Below the pieces are notes generated by a model, which saw nothing but the letters and a program-made list of their open reading frames with translations, ran no database searches and had not been told where the DNA came from. The position numbers and the translations under genes were made by a program. A stretch of 64,000 bases of DNA from the NCBI RefSeq assembly GCF_014905115.1, contig NZ_CP041235.1:248001-312000 (forward strand), written 5' to 3'. This document shows, in pieces, positions 8,958 to 17,769 of the stretch. Position 1 is the first letter of the stretch. Every line of letters starts with the position of its first letter. The stretch comes from Sulfurimonas sediminis (lineage in GTDB: Bacteria > Campylobacterota > Campylobacteria > Campylobacterales > Sulfurimonadaceae).

Positions 8958-9320
8958 ATGACTTTGCATACAATAATTATGAATAAATTGGTAGCGATGG
9001 ATGATATCTTATTTGCTTATTTGTTTGGTTCTTATGCAAAAAACCGGCAAACACAAGGGAGCGATATAGATATAGCCATTTATCTTAATAGCTATAGTTT
9101 AGATAAAGAGTTGCAGGTTAATTACGAATTATCTAAACTATTAAAGAAAGATGTAGATTTAGTTATTTTAAATCATACAAGAAATCTTTTTCTGCTTGAA
9201 AGTATTTTGAAGGATGGTATTGTTTTAAAAGATAATGGACTACGAATAGATTTTGAATTGAAAAAACAACATGAATTACTAGATTATAAATCTTTTAGAG
9301 CTTATATTGATGCAGCATAA
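8958..9320 (+). CDS. mntA: MntA-like minimal nucleotidyltransferase, antitoxin of a HEPN/MNT pair
   Basis: 120 residues. The motif GS-x10-D-x-D is complete (GSYAKNRQTQGSDID), defining the MNT nucleotidyltransferase fold. In characterised HepT/MntA systems this protein AMPylates the conserved tyrosine of the HEPN toxin and neutralises it. It overlaps the downstream HEPN gene, starts 33 nt after kpsM and has an AAAAGGA ribosome-binding site. The DNA is clearly more AT-rich than the flanking kps genes, a sign of separate acquisition. A possible TATAAT at 8931-8936 could give it its own promoter. Confidence 0.88.
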   Translation: MTLHTIIMNKLVAMDDILFAYLFGSYAKNRQTQGSDIDIAIYLNSYSLDKELQVNYELSKLLKKDVDLVILNHTRNLFLLESILKDGIVLKDNGLRIDFELKKQHELLDYKSFRAYIDAA

Positions 9321-9717
9321 AATAGATAAAAAAATAGCAAGATTGCATTATTATTTAAAGTTACTGGATGAATATAAAATAGATTGTAAAAAAAGATTTC
9401 TTGCAGATCCAATGTATGAAGGTGCTATACTCCATTATTTGTATTTAATAAGCGATGGTTCAATTGCATTGGCAGAAATGATGATAAAATACAAATCTTT
9501 AAGTTCTCCTCAAAGTTATTATGAAGCTATTGATATTTTAGGAGAAAATAATATTATACCACGTGAATTTGCTTATCAATTTGCAAAAATTGCATCATTT
9601 AGGAACTTTTTAGCTCATGATTATGAAAAAATTGATTATGTAATCATATGCGAAGAGGTTTTAAATAAGTTAGATGATATAAAACAATTTATAAAATATA
9701 TAGAGGAAGCACTTTAA
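9310..9717 (+). CDS. hepT: HepT-like HEPN RNase toxin (DUF86 family)
   Basis: 135 residues, all-helical composition. The C-terminal half has RNFLAHDY, the RX4HXY signature of HEPN RNases (Arg98, His103, Tyr105 from the ATG). In known systems this toxin cuts RNA and is silenced by AMPylation of the tyrosine. A TTG at 9307 immediately precedes the ATG at 9310; the ATG was preferred. It overlaps mntA by 11 nt and ends 7 nt before kpsT, so the pair sits as a cassette inside the export operon. AT-rich like its partner. Confidence 0.88.
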   Translation: MQHKIDKKIARLHYYLKLLDEYKIDCKKRFLADPMYEGAILHYLYLISDGSIALAEMMIKYKSLSSPQSYYEAIDILGENNIIPREFAYQFAKIASFRNFLAHDYEKIDYVIICEEVLNKLDDIKQFIKYIEEAL

Positions 9718-9724
9718 AGCTATT

Positions 9725-10792
9725 ATGATAGAACTCAAAAATGTAACCAAATATTTTAAAACAGATGGTCAGAAAAAGTATATTTTAAAAAATGTGACAC
9801 TTACGATTCCCTCCGGCGTCAACCTTGGAATAGTCGGAAGAAACGGAGCAGGGAAGTCTACACTGCTTCGTATGCTTGGCGGCATTGACTTTCCCACTGT
9901 CGGTACCATTACTTCCCCAAACAGCTTCTCCTGGCCTATGGGCCTGGCGGGTGGCTTTCAAGGCTCTATGACAGGGCGGCAAAATGTAAAGTTTGTCTGC
10001 CGAATATACGGAAAAAGAGAAGAGGAACTTCAAGAAGTTATAGAACATGTACGGGAGTTCGCCGAAATAGGAGACTACTTTGACATGCCTATAAAACTTT
10101 ACTCAAGCGGGATGAAGTCCCGACTGAGTTTTGGTTTGAGTTTGGCTTTTGATTTTGATTATCTGATTATAGATGAAACACTCTCCGTTGGGGATGAAAA
10201 CTTTAAGAAAAAAGCCAAAGATGCGCTGATGAAAAAAATCGAGCGATCAAATGTACTTCTTGTCAGTCACTCTATGGCAGATTTAAGAAAGATTTGTGAT
10301 GCGGGAATATTGATCGATGATGGAAAAATATTTTACTATGAAGAGATAGACGATGCCATAAATGCCTACCATAATATAAACATTGCCAAAACCAAAAAAA
10401 ACGGTGTGGCATCATCTGCCATATACTGCAGTGACGGGAAATGTTTTGACAACATCAATGATGCTGCGAGTTTTTACAAAATACGCCCTATGAGCATTAT
10501 TCAGGCACTCAACGAGAACAATGGTTCGAATGTCTATCTGAAAAAAGTATTTTGGAGAGACGGGCAGAACAAACTGCCTTTTCAAAACTGGGAAAATGTT
10601 GTTGCCATGGAGACTCTCATCTCTTCAGACGGCGTTATCTTTGAGAATGCTCTTGAGGCCGCATTTTTTTATATGGAGAGATTCCCTAAGAAAAATATCG
10701 GTAAAATGCATGTTGCAGAAGTAATGCAACATGAAAACGGCTTTTCAAAAACATTAAATGTGAAATTTTATTATTTAAGTGAGTATCAATGA
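9725..10792 (+). CDS. kpsT: Capsular polysaccharide ABC transporter ATPase with C-terminal extension
   Basis: 355 residues, about 130 longer than typical KpsT (about 220). Walker A GRNGAGKST (about residue 38), signature LYSSGMKSRL, and Walker B FDYLIIDETLSVGD are intact, followed by the H-loop VSHS. It powers export through KpsM. Residues about 225-355 contain two similar units: each has SDG-x2-F-x-N-x3-AA-x-FY and ends in an aromatic-rich strand. These resemble NUMOD-type DNA-associated modules or a novel glycan-sensing tail; neither is established. The stop overlaps the kpsE start by 4 nt (ATGA). Confidence 0.92.
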   Translation: MIELKNVTKYFKTDGQKKYILKNVTLTIPSGVNLGIVGRNGAGKSTLLRMLGGIDFPTVGTITSPNSFSWPMGLAGGFQGSMTGRQNVKFVCRIYGKREEELQEVIEHVREFAEIGDYFDMPIKLYSSGMKSRLSFGLSLAFDFDYLIIDETLSVGDENFKKKAKDALMKKIERSNVLLVSHSMADLRKICDAGILIDDGKIFYYEEIDDAINAYHNINIAKTKKNGVASSAIYCSDGKCFDNINDAASFYKIRPMSIIQALNENNGSNVYLKKVFWRDGQNKLPFQNWENVVAMETLISSDGVIFENALEAAFFYMERFPKKNIGKMHVAEVMQHENGFSKTLNVKFYYLSEYQ

Positions 10793-11880
10793 AAAAAACT
10801 TTCCGTCGTATAAACAGTAAAATTGTTTTTCTTGCAGCCTTTGTAATGCTGAGTATATACTTTTTGCTGATAAAAGCAGAACTGTATGAGTCGCAGAGTG
10901 CTCTCATCGTCCGTGATCTGAGCTCTGCTTCGCCTGCATCAAGTCTTGGTCTGCAACTTTTGGGAGTTGGCTCTTCCTCCCAGCTGCAGGACTCTATGGT
11001 AGTGAAAGAGTTTCTGGAATCACTTGATATGTTTTTGATTTTAGATAAAGAGTTTGGACTGATAAAGCACTATAAAAGTGACAAGATAGACTTTATAGAA
11101 CGACTGGGAGCTGACGCAACGATGGAAGAGGCTTTGAAGTTTTACCAAAAACGTCTCAAAGTGCATTATGACGAGACCTCTGGTATTTTACATATTGCCT
11201 ATGCATATACGGATGCAAAAACCACACAAAAGATTTTGCAATATATGATCAACAAGGTAGAACATGAGATCAATGAATTTAACCGTAAAAAAGCAAAAAA
11301 ACAACTCTCTTTCATAGAACTTGAATACAAAAAGAGCAAAGAGAAAATGCTGGAATCTGCTGCTGCTCTCCAAAGATATCAAAATGAACACCTGTTGCTG
11401 GACCCCGAAACACAGGCCACCTCTTCAACCGCACTCATAGCAAATCTTGAGGCAACCCTTTCTCAGAAAAAGATAGAGTATCAGACAAAAAGCACTTATC
11501 TCAACAGTGACAATTATGAACTTTTAAGACTGAAAAGTGAAATAAAAGAGATCAAAAATTCTCTTGAAAACATAAAAAAAGGTTTAACCGGCAAGAGCAA
11601 AAACAGACTCAATAAAATACTGTTTGAGTATGACAGGCTGAAAATGCAACTTGAATTTAACACAGAAGTTTATAAAAATACTCTTCTTCAGTTGGAAACG
11701 ACGAAACTGGATATTCTCAAAAAAGCAAAAACACTGAGTATCATCAGTAAACCGAATCTTCCTGACGGGTATACCTACCCGGATAAACCGAGAGTCTTTG
11801 TCACTATAGTGATAGCGATGCTGTTGCTGTATGGTATATTTGCAATGTTACTTGCTATAATCAAAGATCACAAGGAATAA
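10789..11880 (+). CDS. kpsE: Capsule export inner-membrane protein, KpsE-like (polysaccharide co-polymerase)
   Basis: 363 residues. One membrane helix at about residues 12-32 and one near the C-terminus (about 335-358) flank a long periplasmic region rich in coiled coil (about 150-300), the layout of PCP-3/Wzz-like KpsE proteins. A Pro-rich block P-D-G-Y-T-Y-P-D-K-P-R precedes the second helix, as is usual in the family. It links the inner-membrane ABC transporter with the outer-membrane KpsD channel. It begins inside the kpsT stop codon (ATGA) and ends 2 nt before the kpsD-like gene. Confidence 0.88.
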   Translation: MKKTFRRINSKIVFLAAFVMLSIYFLLIKAELYESQSALIVRDLSSASPASSLGLQLLGVGSSSQLQDSMVVKEFLESLDMFLILDKEFGLIKHYKSDKIDFIERLGADATMEEALKFYQKRLKVHYDETSGILHIAYAYTDAKTTQKILQYMINKVEHEINEFNRKKAKKQLSFIELEYKKSKEKMLESAAALQRYQNEHLLLDPETQATSSTALIANLEATLSQKKIEYQTKSTYLNSDNYELLRLKSEIKEIKNSLENIKKGLTGKSKNRLNKILFEYDRLKMQLEFNTEVYKNTLLQLETTKLDILKKAKTLSIISKPNLPDGYTYPDKPRVFVTIVIAMLLLYGIFAMLLAIIKDHKE

Positions 11881-11882
11881 AA

Positions 11883-13505
11883 ATGATAAAAACAATACTT
11901 TTGGCTTTTATGCTCAGCACTGCTCTTTTTGGAGTAGAGTTTTCAAATCTCAACAGTGAGGAAATGGCAAAAGATATGAACAGCTCTTTTGTGGATGCCT
12001 CAACGCGTGTTTTCGGATACAACCTTTTTAACGGTAGTTTTTCCAAAAACAGGCAGTATAGATATAACCCTGACTATCTTATCAGCATAGGCGATACTAT
12101 CAATCTGAAATTGTGGGGTTCGTTTGATTTTGAAACAAAAGTGACGGTTGATTCGCAGGGAAATATTTTTATTCCCAAAGTTGGGACTGTCAAAGTTGTC
12201 GGCATACGCAACGACCGCTTGAGCCAAACACTGCAAAATGCTGTCAAAAAGGTTTTTAAAAAAAGTGTTTATGTTTATGCGGATCTGGAATCCTACCAGC
12301 CTGTGAGCATCTTTGTGACGGGTGCTGTAAACAAGCCTGGTCTATATGAAGGGCTCTCTTCTGACTCTGTCATTCAGTTTATAGACAAGGCCAGAGGTAT
12401 CGATGCAAAAAGCGGAAGCTACAGAAACATAAAAGTCTTGCGACAAAACAAAGAGATATATCATGTTGATCTGTACACTTTTTTACTGAGCGGTTCTTTG
12501 AAATTGTTTCAGTTTCATATGGGAGATGTTATAGTTGTTGAGACGATAAAAAACTACATAGAGATCACCGGAGATGTGAAACGACCGTACAGGTTTGAAA
12601 TGTTGAGTAATTCGGTGACTCTGAGAGATATACTCAAAGTAGTTTTGCCAAATCCTACTCTGACTAACTTTACGGTAACAAAATACAATCAGGACAACGA
12701 ACAGAGTATAAATATATATGCGATAAAAGATAATTTGGATATGAAAATCTACAGTGGTGAGAGTGTGAATTTTATTCCTGATCATAACTCAAAAGATATC
12801 AAAGTTGAAATCAGCGGAGAACACTCAAATATTCATAATCTTGTTGTAAAAAAGGGGACAACACTTCAGGAGGTGTTTGAAAAAATCAAGATTACAGACC
12901 TGTCAGATCCAAACTCTTTTCAACTGTATAGAAAAAGCATAGCACAAAAGCAGAAAAATCTGCTCAATGCACAGCTTGATGATTTGGCGGCAAAAACACT
13001 CACGGCAGGTTCTTTGACAACTGAAGAGGCTATGATACGAAAACAGGAATCTCAACTTGTGATAAACTTTATAGACAGAGCACGAAAAGTAGAATTTAAG
13101 GGGCAGGTTATCATTAACAAAGACAGCAACCTGTCTCAAATATACCTGGAAGAAGGCGATACAATCTTCATACCGAAAAAGAACCGTATGGTTATAGTGC
13201 AGGGAGAGGTTATGCTCCCCGGTGCACAGACATATGTGGAAAATATGACATTTGAAGACTACATCAATGCCTGTGGCGGTTTTAACTTCAGAGCCAATAC
13301 TGACCAGATACTCATCATACAAAAAAACGGAAAAGTCATTACCTATGATGACAATACATTTTTTGGCAAAAGCTACCATGTAAAACCAGGCGACTCTATC
13401 CTGGTTTTAAGCAAAGTAGATACAAAATATCTCCAGGTTGTAAAAGACATTACACAGATAGTCTATCAAATTGCAGTCGGTGCAGCTGTCGTACTGCGAT
13501 TTTAG
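11883..13505 (+). CDS. kpsD: Polysaccharide export outer-membrane protein, KpsD/Wza-like with SLBB domains
   Basis: 540 residues with a Sec signal peptide (about residues 1-17, MIKTILLAFMLSTALFG). The mature N-terminus has the polysaccharide-export domain: YRYNPDYLISIGDTINLKLW, then GNIFIPKVGTVKVVG. SLBB-type units follow (VFVTGAVNKPGLYE-like near residue 140; VIVQGEVMLPGAQTY near 440). There is no lipobox Cys, matching KpsD rather than Wza. It forms the outer-membrane/periplasmic conduit for capsule. Last gene of the plus-strand export operon, facing kpsS. Confidence 0.9.
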   Translation: MIKTILLAFMLSTALFGVEFSNLNSEEMAKDMNSSFVDASTRVFGYNLFNGSFSKNRQYRYNPDYLISIGDTINLKLWGSFDFETKVTVDSQGNIFIPKVGTVKVVGIRNDRLSQTLQNAVKKVFKKSVYVYADLESYQPVSIFVTGAVNKPGLYEGLSSDSVIQFIDKARGIDAKSGSYRNIKVLRQNKEIYHVDLYTFLLSGSLKLFQFHMGDVIVVETIKNYIEITGDVKRPYRFEMLSNSVTLRDILKVVLPNPTLTNFTVTKYNQDNEQSINIYAIKDNLDMKIYSGESVNFIPDHNSKDIKVEISGEHSNIHNLVVKKGTTLQEVFEKIKITDLSDPNSFQLYRKSIAQKQKNLLNAQLDDLAAKTLTAGSLTTEEAMIRKQESQLVINFIDRARKVEFKGQVIINKDSNLSQIYLEEGDTIFIPKKNRMVIVQGEVMLPGAQTYVENMTFEDYINACGGFNFRANTDQILIIQKNGKVITYDDNTFFGKSYHVKPGDSILVLSKVDTKYLQVVKDITQIVYQIAVGAAVVLRF

Positions 13506-13518
13506 GTATAAACAAGTT

Positions 13519-13539
13519 ACCCGTACTTCAGTGCGGGCT
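13519..13539. repeat. REP-like element 2: single arm between convergent kpsD and kpsS
   Basis: ACCCGTACTTCAGTGCGGGCT, reverse orientation of the 18-nt hairpin core, lies between two gene ends facing each other (13505 and 13555). The short hairpin followed by CTTTG could help end transcription from the plus strand, though the T-run is poor. Confidence 0.85.
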
Positions 13540-13554
13540 TTGCGACTTGAAAGA

Positions 13555-14754
13555 TTATTGTGGTTTTAACACTTGAAACTCTTTTGGAAGTTTTCCGTAA
13601 AAACTGCCGTTGAGTTGTGTGTTTTCAATCAAAAATTTTTTGTATTTCTGCAGTAGTTCCGTATCGGGGGAGTCCTGCTTGTGCCAAAAATCATCCAAAC
13701 GCATACCTTTACATGTAAGCCCCTCTATGTCATAAATAGCATTGCCAAGTGTGATGGTCGGTGTGTTGTGATAAAGTGATGAGAGTCCGACGGTACTGTT
13801 TATGGTGACGGTTCCGATGGCATTTTTCAAAAGTGTCGGCAGATGGGTGTCATAAAGCACTAAAACTCTTTTTTCAATGTTTAAAAGTTTTGCTTGCTCT
13901 TTGATAAATTTTGTATAGTTTTTTCGTCCTCTGTCAACAGGATGATGCTTAAAAACAAGCCATGCAGATGTCCTGGCATGCGCAAAAGACTCAAGTATCT
14001 CTATGATAAACTTCTCAACAGATTTGTACTCGGAGTGCTCTAAAACTTGAAAATCATTGTGTGTCTGCAAGGGGACAAAAAAGTATTTTTTTGAAAGTTC
14101 TGTAGCAACAATCTTTTTATATTGATGTTCAAATAAAGGATATATAAGCTTTCTTATAAAACTGCGTACACCGAAAAAAGCCTCTTTCATCGCAGAAAAA
14201 TCTCTGTGATGAATATAGTGAGGGTATCTTTTTTGAAAGATATTAGAAACAAGATAGTATAAAACAGCGCTTGAAACCATCTGAAACTGAGAATAATGTA
14301 CATTTTGAGCTTCAGGTACTTCCTCCAAATCAAGCTTCTCGTAAAATGCTCTTTCTCTGCTTATTTTACTAAAGTCATTGACCCCATAGCGTTCCATTGT
14401 AATATAGTTTGGGCGAATATAGCCTTCTTCAAAGACAAAAATATCTACATTCAACTCTATGGCAGTTTTTATAGCCGTTCTTTGATAAAATCTACAGTCA
14501 CCAAAAAGAAAGATTTTGTCAATTCTTTGCTTAATCAAAAAGTTTTTTATAAATTGGGAAAAATTTTCCGGTTTGTCTCTGTATGGAATATAATTTGTAT
14601 GGTTTGAAAAAAAACTGTCACCCATATTAAAACCCATTTTATAGGTTGTTGCGCCTTGTTTTGCAAACAAATCATCCACTTTCTTAAAAAAGTTACCCAT
14701 TGGACCCTGTAAAAAAAGTATGTTTTTGTGCTTAATTGTACCAATATCGTTCAT
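13555..14754 (-). CDS. kpsS: Capsular polysaccharide export protein KpsS-like (beta-Kdo transferase)
   Basis: 399 residues. The N-terminus KNILFLQGPMGNFFKKVDDLF followed by GATTYKMGFNMGDSFF is the KpsS family opening. Later KHHPVDRGRKNY (near residue 275) and TINSTVGLSSLYHNTPTITL match the conserved Kdo-transferase C-terminal lobe. KpsS adds the first beta-Kdo to the phosphatidylglycerol acceptor of group 2 capsules, and KpsC then extends the Kdo linker (established for E. coli). It starts 1 nt after kpsC and ends facing kpsD. Confidence 0.9.
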   Translation of the reverse strand: MNDIGTIKHKNILFLQGPMGNFFKKVDDLFAKQGATTYKMGFNMGDSFFSNHTNYIPYRDKPENFSQFIKNFLIKQRIDKIFLFGDCRFYQRTAIKTAIELNVDIFVFEEGYIRPNYITMERYGVNDFSKISRERAFYEKLDLEEVPEAQNVHYSQFQMVSSAVLYYLVSNIFQKRYPHYIHHRDFSAMKEAFFGVRSFIRKLIYPLFEHQYKKIVATELSKKYFFVPLQTHNDFQVLEHSEYKSVEKFIIEILESFAHARTSAWLVFKHHPVDRGRKNYTKFIKEQAKLLNIEKRVLVLYDTHLPTLLKNAIGTVTINSTVGLSSLYHNTPTITLGNAIYDIEGLTCKGMRLDDFWHKQDSPDTELLQKYKKFLIENTQLNGSFYGKLPKEFQVLKPQ

Positions 14755-14755
14755 A

Positions 14756-15847
14756 TTAACCTTTCATTGCAATTATACGCAAAATAAGTTGTAATTTTCT
14801 ACTGATGTAGTTGCGAATTTTGTTTTGCAGTTTTTTACAGGGGGCATTTTGGTAAAGCTCTTTTTCGTTTTTCAATAAATACAGCACATTTTCTATTTGA
14901 CACAGCTCTTTTTTGTTCGGGTCAAGATACCTTGGGTAAATAATGAGTGTGGCTGCAATAAGTTCGAGCACAGAGAGTTTTCTGTTTCTGTATTTTATCT
15001 TTGCCGTATCTTTGGTGAGTCCCCATCCTGCATAAAAAGGCATGCCGTAGGTAAAAACTTTTTTACCCCGCATCAGTGCTTCAAAACCGACAAGAGAGGT
15101 CATAGTGTGAATCTCGTCAGCAACCTCCAAAACACTCTCAAGCCCAACTTCTGTGACAACTTCATCCGCAAATTCAAGAGCTGTTTTTTCTTCTATATGC
15201 CCAACTCTGTTACCCACAAGCACATCCGGATGCGGCTTGTAAATGATGTAGGCATCTTTGGCATTTTGGCGTGCCAGGCGTAGGAGCATGAGGTTTGTCA
15301 TACCATTGGCACCATATCGTATGGAGGCATCATCTTCTACCTGCCCGGGTACCAGGACTATCTTTTGATCTTTGGGAACATTGAGCTTGATGTTTTCATA
15401 GAGATTATACTTGGAGAGCTTCTCTTGCAAAAGGAAGTTTTGAACATTTTTGGCTCTTTGCAAAAGAGCTGTATCGAAAGTATATGTTTGTAAAATATGC
15501 TCCAAATCACTTCTGTTTGTTGGATCAAAATATATCCCCTTTGAATCAACAACAAGAGAGTAGGGCTGAGTCAGATCGGACCCAAGCCCGACAGAACGGA
15601 TGAAACCGTCTTCTACTCTGTAAAGTTTGAGTTTATGCTCTTTTGCATACTCTTCAACCAGAGGAAAAGATTTTTTCCCCCAGATATAGACAGTTGCTTT
15701 TTCATTCAAACCTTTTTTCATGGCAAGCTTAAAATAGTTTTTTTTCAAAAAAGGGTTGATAAAACAGATCTCTTTTTTGTTAAGCTCCGGAAAAAAAGGT
15801 TCTGTAAACTGATGTTTCCAATATGAAAATCCGAAAAAATAATGCAC
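14756..15847 (-). CDS. kpsC: KpsC-like capsule Kdo transferase, single-module form
   Basis: About 363 residues, roughly half of typical KpsC (about 675, two modules). Motifs VEDGFIRSVGLGSDLT, SKYNLYE, VPGQVEDDASI, IYKPHPDVLVGNR and EIHTMTSLVGFEALMRGK match the C-terminal module of KpsC best. No second module or remnant is seen in either direction. In two-module KpsC the modules alternate linkage types in the poly-Kdo linker, so this form may make a shorter or uniform linker (inference). A TTG at 15856 abuts the AAAGG ribosome site. The GTG at 15847 is 9 nt from it and was preferred. Confidence 0.85.
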   Translation of the reverse strand: MHYFFGFSYWKHQFTEPFFPELNKKEICFINPFLKKNYFKLAMKKGLNEKATVYIWGKKSFPLVEEYAKEHKLKLYRVEDGFIRSVGLGSDLTQPYSLVVDSKGIYFDPTNRSDLEHILQTYTFDTALLQRAKNVQNFLLQEKLSKYNLYENIKLNVPKDQKIVLVPGQVEDDASIRYGANGMTNLMLLRLARQNAKDAYIIYKPHPDVLVGNRVGHIEEKTALEFADEVVTEVGLESVLEVADEIHTMTSLVGFEALMRGKKVFTYGMPFYAGWGLTKDTAKIKYRNRKLSVLELIAATLIIYPRYLDPNKKELCQIENVLYLLKNEKELYQNAPCKKLQNKIRNYISRKLQLILRIIAMKG

Positions 15848-15859
15848 TGAGAGCAACCT

Positions 15860-16831
15860 TTAAAAGTGATAAGTAAGACCAAATGTAACATCGGCTTCAT
15901 TGTTTCTTGGTATGGTGTTTTGGTTAAAAAAGAGTTCCAGATAACGTTCTTTATCCAGATAGTTTCTTAAGGCAAACTGTAAAAAATGGGAATAGCTGCT
16001 GAATTTCTTGTCTTGACTTTCATAGGGAGCAGATAAATACTGGTAGGCAAACAGAAATTTCCATCTATCAAAAAATGTTAAAGGCAACAGGGACTTTAGA
16101 GAAAACTGGTTTGCCAGAAAGAAAAAATAGCGTACCCTTTTGGAGACAATTTCCTGAGAAAGTCTTCTCTCTCCGTTGTAGGTAAGCACAGCATTGGCCA
16201 CCCATGCAACAGAGTGGTACTCTTTTTGCAGGGCGATTCCGTACATGTAATCGACTTTTCCGTTGGTAAAACCGTCACTCGGTTTTCCCAAAGGTATTTT
16301 TATGCCGGCATTCATGGCAAAGGAAAGTTTTTTCTTGTTGTAGAGGAGGTATTTTATCTCTATTTGTGTATTGCCCGAAGCAAAGTAGGGGTTTTTCTTT
16401 GCTATTTTGTTTGTAACTCTGTATGTAAGCTGATTGTCTATATGTCCCTGATTTTCTCTAGTTGTCGTGATGCCAAGCGTCGTATGCACAAAATCAAGAG
16501 GTTTGTCGAGAAAGCCTCTTGAAACATAATAAAAAGGATACTCAAAAGAAAATTCGCAGTTTTTTGTGAGCGGGACAGTGTATATGAAATCCAAGGTAGT
16601 CAGTCCGAAATCAGCAAGTAGGTTGGTACTTTTTTGAAATATATTGGACTGTGAAATACTCATGGTGATATGTTGATCTTCCTGGATTACAGCAGTATTT
16701 GTATAGGGACGATACATCAAAACCTGATTTGTATACTGGTTGGTAGAGTGAATCGGTGTTGTAAAGTTCTCTGCCAAGCCTTCTGTTGCTGCAATAAGCA
16801 GGAAAATTGATATGCGAATAAAATTAGACAA
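15860..16831 (-). CDS. Predicted outer-membrane protein, DUF3187-like
   Basis: About 323 residues with a signal peptide (IRISIFLLIAATEGLA) and alternating aromatic beta-strand sequence ending in YHF, a terminal Phe as in beta-barrel outer-membrane proteins. It looks like a DUF3187 protein; function unknown. A longer frame begins at an ATG at 16888 inside the upstream gene, but the TTG at 16831 follows GGAG by 7 nt and gives a clean signal peptide, so it was chosen. The gene is 3 nt upstream of the kpsC reading frame, in the same direction as kpsC-kpsS, suggesting a link to capsule display. Confidence 0.72.
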   Translation of the reverse strand: MSNFIRISIFLLIAATEGLAENFTTPIHSTNQYTNQVLMYRPYTNTAVIQEDQHITMSISQSNIFQKSTNLLADFGLTTLDFIYTVPLTKNCEFSFEYPFYYVSRGFLDKPLDFVHTTLGITTTRENQGHIDNQLTYRVTNKIAKKNPYFASGNTQIEIKYLLYNKKKLSFAMNAGIKIPLGKPSDGFTNGKVDYMYGIALQKEYHSVAWVANAVLTYNGERRLSQEIVSKRVRYFFFLANQFSLKSLLPLTFFDRWKFLFAYQYLSAPYESQDKKFSSYSHFLQFALRNYLDKERYLELFFNQNTIPRNNEADVTFGLTYHF

Positions 16832-16832
16832 T

Positions 16833-17681
16833 TTAACGACTCCATAAATCTTGTTCAATATAAGTGTGCCCCGGTTGGTAAAATTCAAACAGGTTTTTGA
16901 GTATATTGATATTTGTTCTTTTTGCCAAGTTCGCCAAACTAATGCCTACGCCTGCATAAATATGTTGGCTCTGTGGCTGTGTATCGAAAGAACGGTAGCC
17001 TCTTGCGTAATAGCCTACCTGAAATTCGAGCAGACTCCAGTAACTGTTTTTGAGTGAATCAAAACCGGACATTTTAAATGCGACAAGGTGTTTCATGCCT
17101 GAATAGTCGGTAGTGTTGTCCCCGCCCTTTAAATAGTCACTTGTCGGCAGATACTCCAGTCGTATATCTATAAAATCATCAGCTCTAGGATAGGCACGAA
17201 TGAGGTAGGCTAAACCCGCACCAAGAGCATCAGCAGCCAGGTCTTCTTTTGAAAAACCATAGTTACTGGTTCCGTCTCCAACTTCTAGCAGTGTCATGGA
17301 GAGCATACCGGACAAGGCACCAAAAAGTGAAGATTTCTGTAGGCTCCATCCGCGATCTTGCATACGGGAGGCTAAAACACGTGAAAGAAGATAAGTCATA
17401 TAAAGATGGCCTGTTTTGTCAGATCCGCCGGTTTTTGAATCTTTTTCAAACCATGGTTCTGTTTGAAAATGAAAAGATTTTTTTCCCCATTTCCAGTATT
17501 TGTATCCCCAGGCTGCTATCATCACATCCACTGCAAGGTTGTCAATCACCGCCCCTGTTACCTGATCTTTTGTCAAAAGTGTATAGTCATTCACTGTTTT
17601 TGCAGCTGAATTGACAGCCCAGTCAGCATTCGATGTTTGAAGCATTACAAACAGAAATAAAAACATTGATTTGAATAACAA
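16833..17681 (-). CDS. Predicted periplasmic/outer-membrane protein, DUF2279-like
   Basis: 282 residues with a signal peptide (MLFKSMFLFLFVMLQTSNA, cleavage before DW). The central region has SDKTGHLYMTYLLSR and GFSKEDLAADALGAGLAYLI, conserved patterns of the DUF2279/YfiM-like family. The C-terminal part is beta-rich (YWSLLEFQVGYYARGY). Biochemical role unknown. It heads the run DUF2279-DUF3187-kpsC-kpsS, and its stop codon is 1 nt from the TTG start of the next gene, so the two are probably translationally coupled. Confidence 0.75.
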   Translation of the reverse strand: MLFKSMFLFLFVMLQTSNADWAVNSAAKTVNDYTLLTKDQVTGAVIDNLAVDVMIAAWGYKYWKWGKKSFHFQTEPWFEKDSKTGGSDKTGHLYMTYLLSRVLASRMQDRGWSLQKSSLFGALSGMLSMTLLEVGDGTSNYGFSKEDLAADALGAGLAYLIRAYPRADDFIDIRLEYLPTSDYLKGGDNTTDYSGMKHLVAFKMSGFDSLKNSYWSLLEFQVGYYARGYRSFDTQPQSQHIYAGVGISLANLAKRTNINILKNLFEFYQPGHTYIEQDLWSR

Positions 17682-17769
17682 AACTTTTTTCCTTCTTTAT
17701 ATTTGAAAGTACGTTTTAATGAAAGTATTATATCAAATACTAACCTGTAGCCACACTTCAGCCATTCTC

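Noticed and set aside
16832-16888. Longer start of the DUF3187 gene at an ATG at 16888
   Set aside because: It lies inside the upstream gene in another frame and would add residues that break the signal peptide. The TTG at 16831 has GGAG 7 nt upstream.
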